A program made the position numbers and the translations under genes. This document shows positions 37,644 to 48,886 of a stretch of 64,000 bases of DNA, one piece after another (within the stretch, counting starts at the first letter, position 1; the number at the start of each line of letters is the position of its first letter). Source of the stretch: Nocardia terpenica (GTDB taxonomy: Bacteria; Actinomycetota; Actinomycetes; Mycobacteriales; Mycobacteriaceae); the NCBI RefSeq assembly GCF_013186535.1, contig NZ_JABMCZ010000001.1, forward strand, positions 2,046,001 through 2,110,000. Direction: 5' to 3'. Below the pieces are notes generated by a model that was given only the letters and a program-made list of their open reading frames with translations, searched no databases and had not been told where the DNA came from.

Positions 37644-39396
37644 CGGCCTGGGCGTCATCTCCACCGCCACAGCGCAATTCCACGAGGGGCTGACGTGCCT
37701 GACCGGTGAGACCGGCGCCGGAAAGACCATGGTGGTGACGAGCCTGCACCTGCTCGGCGGCGCCCGCGCGGACGCCGGGCGGGTGCGCCGGGGCGCGGCG
37801 CGCGCGGTGGTGGAGGGCCGATTCACCCTCGATGAGGCGCACGACGGCGCGCGCGACGAGGTCGAGAAGGTGCTGGAATCGGCCGGGGCGCAACGCGACG
37901 ACGACGGCAGCGTCATCGCCGTGCGCACGGTCGGCAGCGACGGCCGCTCGCGCGCGCACCTGGGCGGACGCAGCGTGCCCGCGGCGGTGCTGTCGGATTT
38001 CACCGCGCCGCTGCTGACCGTGCACGGGCAGAACGACCAGCTGCGGTTGCAGCGGCCCGACCAGCAGCTGCGGGCGCTGGACCAGTTCGCGGGCGAGTCG
38101 ATCGCCGCGCTGCTGCGCAAATATCAACTGGCGCGGCGCGGTTGGTTGCAGGCGCGCACCGAGCTGCTGGAACGCACCGCGCGCGGCCGGGAACTGGCGC
38201 TCGAGGCCGACCGGCTCAAGTACTCGCTGGACGAGATCGACGCCGTCGCACCGGAACCCGGCGAGGACGAGCGCATCGTGGCCGAGGTGCTGCGGCTGTC
38301 GGATCTGGATTCGCTGCGCGAGGCCGCGACCGCGGCGCACGACGCGCTGGCCGGACCCGCCGACGCGCCCGGCGAGGGCGCGGGAGCACTCGATCTGCTG
38401 GGCACCGCGCGCGCCCGGCTGGATTCGGCGGAGGACCGGGCGCTGGCGGAGCTGGCGCCGCGGCTGGGCGAGGCCATCTCGGTGGTGGTGGATCTGACGA
38501 CCGAGCTGAGCACGTATCTGTCGGATCTGCCGTCGGATCCGGGCGCGCTGGATTCGCTGCTGACCCGGCAGGCCGAGCTGAAGGCGCTGACCCGCAAGTA
38601 CGCGCCCGACATCGACGGCGTCATCGCCTGGGCCGACGACGCGCGAGGCCGCCTGGATTCGCTGGACGTGTCCGACGAGGCGCTGGCCGCGCTGGCCAAG
38701 GAGGTCGACACGACCGCCGAGCAGGTGCGCGAGGCCGCCAAGAAGCTGACCGCCGCGCGGACCAGGGCCGCCAAGAAGCTCGCCGCCGCGGTGAGCGCCG
38801 AGCTGGGCGGGCTGGCCATGGGCCGCGCCAAGCTCGAGGTGCAGGTGCGGCCGGTCGCCGCGAGCGCGCAGGATTCGGCGCCGATCACGGTGGACGGCAA
38901 GGAGGTTCACGCCGGGTCGACCGGCGTCGACGAGGTCGAGTTCCGGCTGTCGGCGCATTCGGGCGCGCAGTCGCTGCCGCTGAGCAAGAGCGCCTCCGGC
39001 GGTGAGCTCTCCCGGGTGATGCTGGCGCTGGAGGTGGTGCTGGCCAGTTCCGAGCACGGCACGACCATGGTGTTCGACGAGGTCGACGCGGGTGTCGGCG
39101 GCCGGGCCGCGGTCGAGATCGGCCGCCGCCTGGCCCGGCTCGCCCGCACCCACCAGGTGATCGTGGTGACCCACCTGCCGCAGGTCGCGGCCTTCGCCGA
39201 CACCCACCTGGTGGTCGACAAGGTCGACGACGGCAAGGGCGTCAACAGCGGCGTGCGCACCCTGGCCACCGACGACCGGGTCAAGGAGCTGGCGCGCATG
39301 CTCGCGGGGCTCGACGACACCGAGACCGGCCGCGCGCACGCCGAGGAACTGCTGGCGACCGCCCGGGCCGAGAAGGACGCCACCGCCGTCGGCTGA
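37621..39396 (+). CDS. recN: DNA repair protein RecN
   Basis: 591 residues, an SMC-like ATPase for double-strand-break repair. Walker A 'LTGETGAGKTMVV' (about 29-41), 'VHGQNDQLRL' Q-loop, central coiled-coil, signature 'KSASGGELSRVMLALEVVL', Walker B 'TMVFDEVDAGVGGRAA' and 'VVTHLPQVAAFADTHL'. Start GTG 37621 inside nadK. Confidence 0.96.
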   Translation: MLTEIRIDGLGVISTATAQFHEGLTCLTGETGAGKTMVVTSLHLLGGARADAGRVRRGAARAVVEGRFTLDEAHDGARDEVEKVLESAGAQRDDDGSVIAVRTVGSDGRSRAHLGGRSVPAAVLSDFTAPLLTVHGQNDQLRLQRPDQQLRALDQFAGESIAALLRKYQLARRGWLQARTELLERTARGRELALEADRLKYSLDEIDAVAPEPGEDERIVAEVLRLSDLDSLREAATAAHDALAGPADAPGEGAGALDLLGTARARLDSAEDRALAELAPRLGEAISVVVDLTTELSTYLSDLPSDPGALDSLLTRQAELKALTRKYAPDIDGVIAWADDARGRLDSLDVSDEALAALAKEVDTTAEQVREAAKKLTAARTRAAKKLAAAVSAELGGLAMGRAKLEVQVRPVAASAQDSAPITVDGKEVHAGSTGVDEVEFRLSAHSGAQSLPLSKSASGGELSRVMLALEVVLASSEHGTTMVFDEVDAGVGGRAAVEIGRRLARLARTHQVIVVTHLPQVAAFADTHLVVDKVDDGKGVNSGVRTLATDDRVKELARMLAGLDDTETGRAHAEELLATARAEKDATAVG

Positions 39397-39407
39397 CGGA
39401 GAGTTCC

Positions 39408-39833
39408 CTACTCCGCGGCGGCCTTGCGGGCCGCCGAGAGGAACGGGGTGATGAGACCGCGCAGGAACAGTTGCGTGAGGCGGTCGGGGACAGGGAGTTT
39501 CGGGAAGGACTCCATGCGGTAGGAGACCAGGGTGCCGCCGTCGGGGGCGTCGGCGAAGGTGATGGTGCCGGTGTGGCTCTTCACGGGGGCGCCGGCGATG
39601 ATCTTGTACTCCATGCGCTCGCCCGGGACCAGGGCGGTGGTCTCCTCGGTGATGCCGAATCCGCCTCGGCCGACGCGATAGCGCGCGCCCACGCCGGTGG
39701 GCTCGGGGGAACCGGGCCGTTGCAGCGTGAAATTGATCGGCAGATAGGCGTTGAGACTGTCGCGCTGGGTGAACAGCCGGTAGACCCGATCCCGCGGAGC
39801 GGGGATGACGGCGTCGACGGTGGTGCTGGACAT
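39408..39833 (-). CDS. SRPBCC/polyketide-cyclase-like small protein
   Basis: 141 residues of the START/SRPBCC fold ('VDAVIPAPRDRVYRLFTQRDSLNAYLP', 'GFGITEETTALVPGERMEYKII', 'TFADAPDGGTLVSYRMES'), a hydrophobic-ligand-binding cavity. The ligand is unknown; many Nocardia genomes carry several. AAGGGAG lies before the ATG. It is an insertion between recN and steA on the other strand. Confidence 0.85.
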   Translation of the reverse strand: MSSTTVDAVIPAPRDRVYRLFTQRDSLNAYLPINFTLQRPGSPEPTGVGARYRVGRGGFGITEETTALVPGERMEYKIIAGAPVKSHTGTITFADAPDGGTLVSYRMESFPKLPVPDRLTQLFLRGLITPFLSAARKAAAE

Positions 39834-39985
39834 GGCGGTCTCCCTTCGGATTGTGAGGCGCAGCATATCCATACCGGTTGCATTGCTCCGATGCCGAGTT
39901 GCTCGCATCACAGTGACGAATGTGGTAGCGCGGGCGCGGCGCGCCTCCACCACAGGTTGAGGGTTAACGACCATCATCGGACCTC

Positions 39986-41197
39986 ATGAAGATGCTGGCG
40001 TTGTTGTCGAGAAACACCGAAACGCTGCCCGGACTGACCGGGATGGCCCGGGTGGACCGCAACACCCGGCGTCTGCTCAAGCGGGTCGGGCTCGGCGATA
40101 TCGTCGTGCTCGACGAGATGGACCTGGACCGACTCACCGCCGACCGGCTCGTCGAGGCCGGTGTGGCCGCGGTGATCAACGCGTCGCCGTCGATCTCCGG
40201 GCGGTACCCGAACCTGGGCCCGGAGGTGTTGGTGGCCAACGGCATTGCCCTACTGGACGCCCTGTCCTCCGATGTTTTCGGTGCCATCAAGGACGGCACG
40301 CGGGTGCGCCTGCACGAGGGTGTCGTCTACGCGGACAAGCTCACCAAGAAGGAGCCGGAGGCCCTGCTGCGGGGCGCCGAGCTGAGCGAGGCCACCATCG
40401 CCGAGCGGATGATCGAGGCCCGCAACGGGCTGGCCGATCATCTGGAGGCGTTCGCGGGCAACACGATCGAGTTCATCCGCAGCGAGAGCGCGCTGCTCAT
40501 CGACGGGATCGGGGTGCCGGAGCTGGAGTTGTCCATGCACAACCGGCAGGTGGTGGTGGTCGCCGACGGGCCGGACCATCGCGAGGATCTGCGGTCGCTC
40601 AAGCCGTTCATCAAGGAGTACGCGCCCATTCTGGTCGGCGTCGGGGTGGGCGCGGATACGTTGACACGCAGCGGATATCGGCCCGACCTGATCGTCGGCG
40701 ATCCCGACGAGATCACCGCGACCACGCTGAAGTCCGGCGCCGAGGTGATCCTGCCCGCCGATACCGACGGCCACGCCAAGGGGCTGGAGCGCATCCAGGA
40801 CCTGGGCATCGGCGCGACCACCTTCCCGTCGTCGGGGTCGGCGGCGGATCTGGCGCTGCTGCTGGCCGATCATCACGGCGCGGCGCTCATCGTCACCTGC
40901 GGGGCCGCCGCCTCGCTGGACGACTTCTTCGACCGCAGCCGCCGCGAATCCAATCCGGCCACCTTCCTCACCCGGCTCAAGACCGGGGCGAAGCTGATGG
41001 ACGCGAAAGCGGTTGCGGTGCTGTACCGCAACCGGACATCGGGCTGGGCGGTCGCCCTGGTGGTGCTGGCCGCGCTGGTCGCATTGATCGTGGCGGTGCT
41101 GGCCTCGCACCTCGGCGGGGAGGCGCTCGACTGGGCGGCGGCCACCTGGCACCACGCAGAGGCGTGGGTGCGCAATTTATTCCACGGAAATCGCTAG
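39986..41197 (+). CDS. steA: Cytokinesis-linked protein SteA (thiamine-pyrophosphokinase-like, Rv1697 type)
   Basis: 403 residues. The body resembles a thiamin-pyrophosphokinase fold ('ADTLTRSGYRPDLIVGDPDEI', 'ALIVTCGAAASLDDFF'); one membrane helix near the C-terminus ('WAVALVVLAALVALIVAVLA', about 352-371) anchors it. In Corynebacterium glutamicum the SteA/SteB pair acts at the septum with the peptidoglycan hydrolase RipA. It is followed nine bases later by steB, so the pair is retained here. Confidence 0.9.
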   Translation: MKMLALLSRNTETLPGLTGMARVDRNTRRLLKRVGLGDIVVLDEMDLDRLTADRLVEAGVAAVINASPSISGRYPNLGPEVLVANGIALLDALSSDVFGAIKDGTRVRLHEGVVYADKLTKKEPEALLRGAELSEATIAERMIEARNGLADHLEAFAGNTIEFIRSESALLIDGIGVPELELSMHNRQVVVVADGPDHREDLRSLKPFIKEYAPILVGVGVGADTLTRSGYRPDLIVGDPDEITATTLKSGAEVILPADTDGHAKGLERIQDLGIGATTFPSSGSAADLALLLADHHGAALIVTCGAAASLDDFFDRSRRESNPATFLTRLKTGAKLMDAKAVAVLYRNRTSGWAVALVVLAALVALIVAVLASHLGGEALDWAAATWHHAEAWVRNLFHGNR

Positions 41198-41205
41198 GGG
41201 CCGCT

Positions 41206-42144
41206 GTGATCTCGTTACGCCAGCATGCCGTCTCGATCGCCGCGATCTTCTTCGCCCTGGCCCTCGGACTGCTACTCGGAGCGCAGGGGCTCAGCGGCGG
41301 CGTCCTGGCGTTGCTGCGGTCGGATCACGGTGCGCTGCAACAGCGCAACAACGCGCTCGCCGCGGAGAACACCCGGCTCACCGAGGAGGTCGCGGCCGCG
41401 GACGGCTTCGTCGCCCGATCGGCGCCGCGGCTGCTGGGCGGCACCCTCGCCAATCGCAGCGTGCTCCTGTTCACCACGCCCGACGCCGATCCCGGCGATG
41501 TGGACGCCGTGGCCAAGGCGCTGGGCGCGGCGGGGGCGACGGTGACCGGAAAGATCGCGCTCACGGACTCGTTCGTCGACTCCGCGCAGGGCGACCGGCT
41601 GCGCACCGCGGTCACGAACATGATTCCGGCGGGCGGGCAGCTACAGACCGGGGCGGTCGATCAGGGCAGCCTCGCGGGTGACCTGCTCGGCCTGGCGTTT
41701 CTCACCGATCCCGGGAGCAACCAGCAGCGCGCCACGCCGCAGGAGCGCGGCCTGATCCTGGACACGCTGCGCAACGGCGGATTCGTCGCCACCGGCGAGG
41801 TGCAGCCCGCGCAGCTGGCGGTGGTGCTGACCGGTGCCGGTGCGAGGTCCGAGCAGAACAACCAGGGGTCGATCATCGCGCGCTTCGCGGGCGGGCTGCG
41901 CGGCCGCGGCGCGGGTGTGGTGCTCGCCGGGCGGGGCGGTGCGGCCGACGGTGCGGGACCGATCGCGGTGGTGCGCGCCGACGGACACCTGGCGTCCACG
42001 GTCACCACGGTGGACAATGTGGATCGCGAAATCGGGCGGCTCACCACGGTTCTGGGCCTCGGCGAGCAACTGGGCGGCAAGACCGGCGGGTACGGCACCG
42101 GGGCGAAGGCGACGGCGCTGAGTGTGGCGGCGATGCCGGGGTAG
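41206..42144 (+). CDS. steB: SteB/MctB membrane-anchored channel-like protein (Rv1698 type)
   Basis: 312 residues. One N-terminal membrane helix ('AVSIAAIFFALALGLLLG'), then a coiled coil ('LQQRNNALAAENTRLTEEVAAADG') and an extracytoplasmic alpha/beta domain. The M. tuberculosis counterpart MctB has been linked to copper efflux and the C. glutamicum one to septal hydrolase control with SteA. Both activities are known of relatives, not shown here. Start GTG 41206. Confidence 0.9.
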   Translation: MISLRQHAVSIAAIFFALALGLLLGAQGLSGGVLALLRSDHGALQQRNNALAAENTRLTEEVAAADGFVARSAPRLLGGTLANRSVLLFTTPDADPGDVDAVAKALGAAGATVTGKIALTDSFVDSAQGDRLRTAVTNMIPAGGQLQTGAVDQGSLAGDLLGLAFLTDPGSNQQRATPQERGLILDTLRNGGFVATGEVQPAQLAVVLTGAGARSEQNNQGSIIARFAGGLRGRGAGVVLAGRGGAADGAGPIAVVRADGHLASTVTTVDNVDREIGRLTTVLGLGEQLGGKTGGYGTGAKATALSVAAMPG

Positions 42145-42292
42145 GGAACCCTTGGGCTGCTGTGCGGTAGCCAGTGGGTGCGAGGCTGACGGGTCGGCTG
42201 GGACCGATGTGACGAAACGGTGGGTTGTCACGACACGGAAGGTGCGCGTGGCATTCGATTCGCAACCGTTTTTCGTGTTACTGTGAAGTCCC

Positions 42293-44691
<2,399 letters not shown>

Positions 44692-44785
44692 TCTCGTCCC
44701 GCGCACGCGGTTCCCCGAAAGGTGTCCCGCTCTGGTAAGCACAACGGTATGAGCGAGGCGACCCGGGCGGCGGGTTCGAGGACGC

Positions 44786-45094
44786 ATGCGACGCGGTGAG
44801 GTCTGGCGATACTGCCCCACGCTGCTCGACGGCACCCCGTTTCCCCGCCGTCGCACGGTGGTGCTGGTCTCGGATCCGGCGGTGATCGCCTCGCCGTATC
44901 GGTGGTTGCATGCGGTGCGCCTGGCCGACGACGACCCCGGCCACATTCTCACCATCCGCACCAGCCACGGCTGGGCCGACGCCGTGCATCTGCTGCGCGT
45001 CTACCGGATGTGGTTGGCGGAGCAGACCGGTGAGCTGAGCGTGGACGAAATGGAATCGCTGGACACCCGATTGCGCGCGGCGCTGAGCTTGTGA
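44786..45094 (+). CDS. PemK/MazF-like (CcdB/PemK fold) protein, no antitoxin seen
   Basis: 102 residues. 'MRRGEVWRYCPTLLDGTPFPRRRTVVLVSDP' resembles the N-terminal part of MazF/PemK ribonucleases (RGEVW...RPVLVVS) and the C-terminal 'LAEQTGELSVDEMESLDTRLRAAL' resembles the last helix of that family. No antitoxin-sized ORF precedes it; only a 16-codon ORF (44749-44799) overlaps. It is short and the catalytic segment is weak, so it may be a domesticated relative. It is inserted between the Rv1700 and xerD counterparts. Confidence 0.6.
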   Translation: MRRGEVWRYCPTLLDGTPFPRRRTVVLVSDPAVIASPYRWLHAVRLADDDPGHILTIRTSHGWADAVHLLRVYRMWLAEQTGELSVDEMESLDTRLRAALSL

Positions 45095-45123
45095 GTTCGC
45101 GGCCGCGTGCCATGATGTGAGCC

Positions 45124-46041
45124 GTGTTGCAGCGGCAGATCGACGCGTATCTCGACCACCTCACGGTCGAGCGCGGTGCCGCGCGCAACACGCTGGGGGC
45201 CTACCGGCGCGATCTGGACCGGTATCGGAACTTCCTCGAGCAGCGCGGAATCGGCGGCCTGGACGCGGTGACCGAAAGCGATATCGCGGATTTCGTGGTG
45301 TCGCTGCGCGCGGGGGCCGACGGCTATCCGCCGCTGGCCGCCAGCTCCGCCGCGCGCGGGCTGGTCGCGGTGCGCGGGCTGCATCGGTTCGCCGCCGCCG
45401 AGGGCATCACCGCGGGCAATGTCGCGCACGCGGTGAAACCGCCGACCCCGGCCCGGCGGCTGCCCAAAGCGCTTCCCTACGACCAGGTTTCGCGGCTGCT
45501 GGAGGCGGCGGGCGGATCCGGTGAGGGGCCCCGCGGGGTGCGCGACCGCGCCATGCTCGAGCTGCTGTACTCCACCGGGGCGCGGATCTCGGAGGTGGTC
45601 GGCCTCGATGTCGACGACATCGATGTCGGAGAGCGCGCGGTCGTGCTGCACGGCAAGGGCGGCAAGCAGCGCATGGTACCGATCGGGCGCCCCGCCCTGT
45701 CCGCCCTGGACGCCTACCTGGTGCGCGCCCGGCCCGCGCTGTCGCTGCGCGGCAAGGGAAATCCGGCCCTGTTCCTCAATGCGCGCGGCGGTCGGCTGTC
45801 CCGGCAGAGTGCCTGGCAGGTGCTGCAGGACGCCGCCGAACGTGCCGGGATCGCCGCCGCGGTCTCCCCGCACACGCTGCGCCACTCGTTCGCCACCCAC
45901 CTGCTCGACGGCGGCGCGGACGTGCGCGTGGTGCAGGAACTGTTGGGCCACGCCTCGGTAACGACGACGCAGATCTACACGTTGGTCACGGTGAATACGT
46001 TGCACGAGGTGTGGGCGACCGCGCATCCCCGGGCGCGGTGA
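45124..46041 (+). CDS. xerD: Tyrosine recombinase XerD
   Basis: 305 residues. Resolves chromosome dimers at dif with XerC. N-terminal SAM-like core-binding domain (1-110) and catalytic domain: Arg in 'YSTGARISEVVGL', Lys in 'HGKGGKQRMVPI', 'HTLRHSFATHLLDGGADV', 'LLGHASVTTTQIYTLV' with the nucleophile tyrosine. Start GTG 45124, 29 bases after the PemK-like gene. Matches Rv1701 by position. Confidence 0.96.
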   Translation: MLQRQIDAYLDHLTVERGAARNTLGAYRRDLDRYRNFLEQRGIGGLDAVTESDIADFVVSLRAGADGYPPLAASSAARGLVAVRGLHRFAAAEGITAGNVAHAVKPPTPARRLPKALPYDQVSRLLEAAGGSGEGPRGVRDRAMLELLYSTGARISEVVGLDVDDIDVGERAVVLHGKGGKQRMVPIGRPALSALDAYLVRARPALSLRGKGNPALFLNARGGRLSRQSAWQVLQDAAERAGIAAAVSPHTLRHSFATHLLDGGADVRVVQELLGHASVTTTQIYTLVTVNTLHEVWATAHPRAR

Positions 46042-46065
46042 CGATCCGGCTCGATGTCCATTCAT

Positions 46066-46125
46066 GATTCCGGCGTGCTTTCGGCCGGAATCCCGTGAGG
46101 TCCCGGCCAAAAGCGTGCCGGGACC
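46066..46125. repeat. Paired inverted hairpins, copies 7 and 8
   Basis: Copy 7 is GATTCCGGC, loop GTGCTTTCG, GCCGGAATC (46066-46092). Six bases later copy 8 is GGTCCCGGC, loop CAAAAGCGT, GCCGGGACC (46099-46125). Same inverted arrangement as copies 5/6, again with different arms in each half. Confidence 0.9.
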
Positions 46126-46224
46126 AGTGAGGGAGTGTGCCGGGACCAGTGAGGGAGTGTGCCGGGACTAGTGAGGGAGTGTGCCGGGACCAGTGAGGGG
46201 GCGTGCCGGGATCGATGAGGGCGC
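46115..46224. repeat. 22-bp tandem array growing out of hairpin copy 8
   Basis: Five units of 22 bp (starting 46115, 46137, 46159, 46181, 46203). Each begins GTGCCGGGA and most end GAGGGAGT. The first starts in the loop/3' arm of copy 8. A decaying sixth copy begins at 46225. The rest of the gap to parA (46225-46396) holds a GAAGGAGC ribosome site and no other gene I can support. Confidence 0.9.
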
Positions 46225-46396
46225 GTGTCGGTGTGGCTGCGGGCGGGTTCACAACGCGTGTCCGATCGTGGGTCTTGCGCTCGGAGACGGTAGCGTCTAT
46301 GTGGGTCCTGGTGCTCCGGACAGGGGACACCGGGTGGGAATTGCCCCGCTGCGCTGGGCGGGGCAACGGGCAGGAAATATCGAAGGAGCAGCGGAT

Positions 46397-47368
46397 ATGA
46401 CGACAGCCGGTGCGGCCGAGCCGCCGATGCGCGCTGCGGCAGAACCGCTTTCGAGCACCCGATCGGGCCCGCGGATAGAGCAGGCGGCTCAGACCTTGTG
46501 GGAGGCGAAGGACATCGTGGCGGACGGCGCGGAGATCGGACCGACCGGACGCCCGCTTCGCGACATTCCCGATCCGCCGCCCGTCTCGCACGAGGGTGAC
46601 GCGCTGGTCGTGGCGATGTGCAACCAGAAGGGCGGGGTCGGCAAGACGACCTCCACCATCAATCTCGGTGCCGCCCTGGCCGAACACGGCCGCCGCGTGC
46701 TGCTGGTCGACCTGGATCCGCAGGGCGCGCTGTCGGCGGGGCTCGGCGTGGCGCATCACGATCTCGATCTCACCGTGCACAATCTGCTGGTCGGCAATCG
46801 CGCCACCGCCGCGGACGTGCTGCTGCACACCAAGGTCGACGGGATGGATCTGCTACCCAGCAACATCGATCTGTCCGCGGCCGAGATCCAGCTGGTCAAC
46901 GAGGTCGGCCGGGAACAGACCCTGGGCCGCGCGCTGGCGTCGTTACGCGGCGACTACGACTACATCCTCATCGACTGCCAGCCGTCGCTGGGCCTGCTCA
47001 CCGTCAACGCGCTCGCCTGCGCCGACGGCGTGGTCATTCCCATGGAGTGCGAGTACTTCTCGCTGCGCGGGCTCGCGCTGCTCACCGACACCGTGGAGAA
47101 GGTGCGGGACCGGTTGAATCCGCGACTGAGCCTGTACGGCATCGTGGTCACCATGTTCGATGCGCGGTTGCTGCATTCGCGGCAGGTGATGGCCCGGGTC
47201 GTGGAGGTGTTCGGGGATCTGGTGTACGACACGGTGATCGCCCGGACCGTCCGTTTCCCCGACGCCAGCGTCGCCGGTGAGCCGATCACCACGTGGGCGC
47301 CGAAATCCGGTGGCGCGGAGGCGTATCGGGCCATGGCACGGGAAGTCATCCACCGGTCGGGCCGGTGA
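46397..47368 (+). CDS. ParA/Soj-family ATPase, Rv1708 type
   Basis: 323 residues. A ~65-residue variable N-terminus precedes the deviant Walker A 'NQKGGVGKTTSTIN' (about 75-88), 'LLVDLDPQGALSAGLG', 'YDYILIDCQPSLGLLTVNAL' and 'ECEYFSLRGLALL'. A chromosome-segregation-type ATPase, but with no ParB partner next to it; its place directly before scpA/scpB suggests it aids condensin loading or nucleoid positioning. ATG 46397 follows GAAGGAGCAGCGGAT. Overlaps scpA by GTGA. Confidence 0.92.
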   Translation: MTTAGAAEPPMRAAAEPLSSTRSGPRIEQAAQTLWEAKDIVADGAEIGPTGRPLRDIPDPPPVSHEGDALVVAMCNQKGGVGKTTSTINLGAALAEHGRRVLLVDLDPQGALSAGLGVAHHDLDLTVHNLLVGNRATAADVLLHTKVDGMDLLPSNIDLSAAEIQLVNEVGREQTLGRALASLRGDYDYILIDCQPSLGLLTVNALACADGVVIPMECEYFSLRGLALLTDTVEKVRDRLNPRLSLYGIVVTMFDARLLHSRQVMARVVEVFGDLVYDTVIARTVRFPDASVAGEPITTWAPKSGGAEAYRAMAREVIHRSGR

Positions 47369-48213
47369 GCGAACCCACTGCCGACAATCCGGACAGATCG
47401 CCGGGATTTCATCTGCGGCTGAGCAACTTCGAGGGCCCCTTCGATCTGCTGCTGCAACTGATCAGTCAGCGCCGCCTCGATGTCACCGAGGTGGCGCTGC
47501 ACAAGGTCACCGACGAGTTCATCGCCTACACCAAGGCGCTGACCGCGGGCCTGGATCGGGACACGACGCTGCGCGCGGACAAGATCCTCGATCAGACCAC
47601 CGAGTTCCTGGTGGTGGCGGCCACGCTGCTGGATCTGAAGGCGGCCCGGTTGCTGCCCGCGGGCGAGGTCTCCGACGAGGAGGACCTGGCCCTGCTGGAG
47701 GCGCGCGACCTGCTGTTCGCGCGGCTGCTGCAATACCGGGCGTTCAAGCAGGTGGCCGAGTTGCTGGGCGAGTTGGAACAGGCGGCGCTGCGGCGCTATC
47801 CGCGGGCGGTATCGCTCGAGGATCGCTATCTGGACCTGCTGCCGGAGGTTACGCTGGGTGTCGACGCCGAGCGCTTCGCCGTGGTCGCGGCGACGGCGTT
47901 CCGGCCCCGCCCGGCGCCCAAGGTGGGTCTCGATCATCTGCACGCCCACGCCATCTCGGTCGCCGAGCAGGCCGCGCTCGTCTTGGACATGCTGAAGATG
48001 CGGGGGCCGGGCGGCTGGACGACCTTCCGGGAACTGTGCGCCGACTGCGACGTGCCGATCCAGATCGTCGCCCGCTTCCTGGCCTTGCTGGAGCTGTACC
48101 GAGGCAAGACGATCGAGTTCGACCAACCCGACCCGCTGGGCCCCCTGGCGATCAGCTGGATCGGCGACGAGGCCGGCGACACACCGGCGACGATCGAGGA
48201 GGACTACGGGTGA
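47365..48213 (+). CDS. scpA: Segregation and condensation protein A
   Basis: 282 residues. Kleisin subunit of the SMC-ScpAB complex. 'GFHLRLSNFEGPFDLLLQLISQRRLDVTEVAL' is the N-terminal ScpA signature, with the long helix ('LLDLKAARLLP') and C-terminal winged helix ('TTFRELCADCDVPIQIVARFLALLELYR'). Overlaps parA and scpB by four bases (GTGA) at both ends. Confidence 0.95.
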   Translation: MSEPTADNPDRSPGFHLRLSNFEGPFDLLLQLISQRRLDVTEVALHKVTDEFIAYTKALTAGLDRDTTLRADKILDQTTEFLVVAATLLDLKAARLLPAGEVSDEEDLALLEARDLLFARLLQYRAFKQVAELLGELEQAALRRYPRAVSLEDRYLDLLPEVTLGVDAERFAVVAATAFRPRPAPKVGLDHLHAHAISVAEQAALVLDMLKMRGPGGWTTFRELCADCDVPIQIVARFLALLELYRGKTIEFDQPDPLGPLAISWIGDEAGDTPATIEEDYG

Positions 48214-48878
48214 CGATGGCACCGGACGACATGGTCGAGCAGGCCCTTCCCGACCGGCTCGACGACGCCGAGTTCCGGGCGGCGCTCGAGGCGATGCTGC
48301 TGGTCGTCGACGCGCCCGCCCCGGCCGAGCTGCTGGCCTCGGCGCTGGGCGACGACGAGTCGCGGGTGGTGCGGACGCTGCGGGAGATGTCGGCCGAGCT
48401 GACCGCGCAGGGGAGTGGTATCGATCTCAGATTCGTCGGCGACGGATGGCGTTTCTACACCCGTACCGAGTACGCGCCCTACGTCGAGCGCATGTTGCTC
48501 GACGGCTCGCGGTCCAAGCTCACCCGGGCCGCTTTGGAAACTCTGGCGGTTATCGCCTATCGTCAACCGGTTACGCGAGCACGGGTGAGCGCCGTGCGCG
48601 GGGTGAACGTCGACGGCGTGATCCGCACCCTGGTGGCGCGCGGACTCATCGCCGAGGCCGGGACCGATCCCGAGACCAGCGGCACCCAGTACGTCACCAC
48701 CGAGCTGTTCCTGGAACGGATCGGGCTCGCGTCGCTGGCGGAACTTCCGCCGTTGGCGCCCCTGCTGCCGGGCGTCGACCTGATCGATGAGATCAACGAG
48801 AGCCTGGAGACCGACCCCCGGTACACCAGGCTGAAGAGACCCGCCGAGGCCGACCTCGACCTCGGCGCCGAGGATTGA
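48210..48878 (+). CDS. scpB: Segregation and condensation protein B
   Basis: 222 residues, two winged helices ('EFRAALEAMLLVVDAPAPAELLA', 'KLTRAALETLAVIAYRQPVTRARVSAVRGVNVDGVIRTLVARGLIAEAG'), the standard ScpB pattern. Dimerises and binds ScpA. Start GTG 48210 (ATG 48216 possible). Followed after eight bases by rluB. Confidence 0.95.
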   Translation: MTMAPDDMVEQALPDRLDDAEFRAALEAMLLVVDAPAPAELLASALGDDESRVVRTLREMSAELTAQGSGIDLRFVGDGWRFYTRTEYAPYVERMLLDGSRSKLTRAALETLAVIAYRQPVTRARVSAVRGVNVDGVIRTLVARGLIAEAGTDPETSGTQYVTTELFLERIGLASLAELPPLAPLLPGVDLIDEINESLETDPRYTRLKRPAEADLDLGAED

Positions 48879-48886
48879 CAGGACCC

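Noticed and set aside
37108..39339. 743-codon ORF on the minus strand over nadK/recN
   Set aside because: The plus-strand genes have all family motifs; this frame has none.
44749..44799. 16-codon ORF as antitoxin of the PemK-like protein
   Set aside because: Far too short and without a DNA-binding pattern.
46115..46224. Possible CRISPR array
   Set aside because: Units abut each other without unique spacers and no cas gene is present; the same holds for the other arrays.
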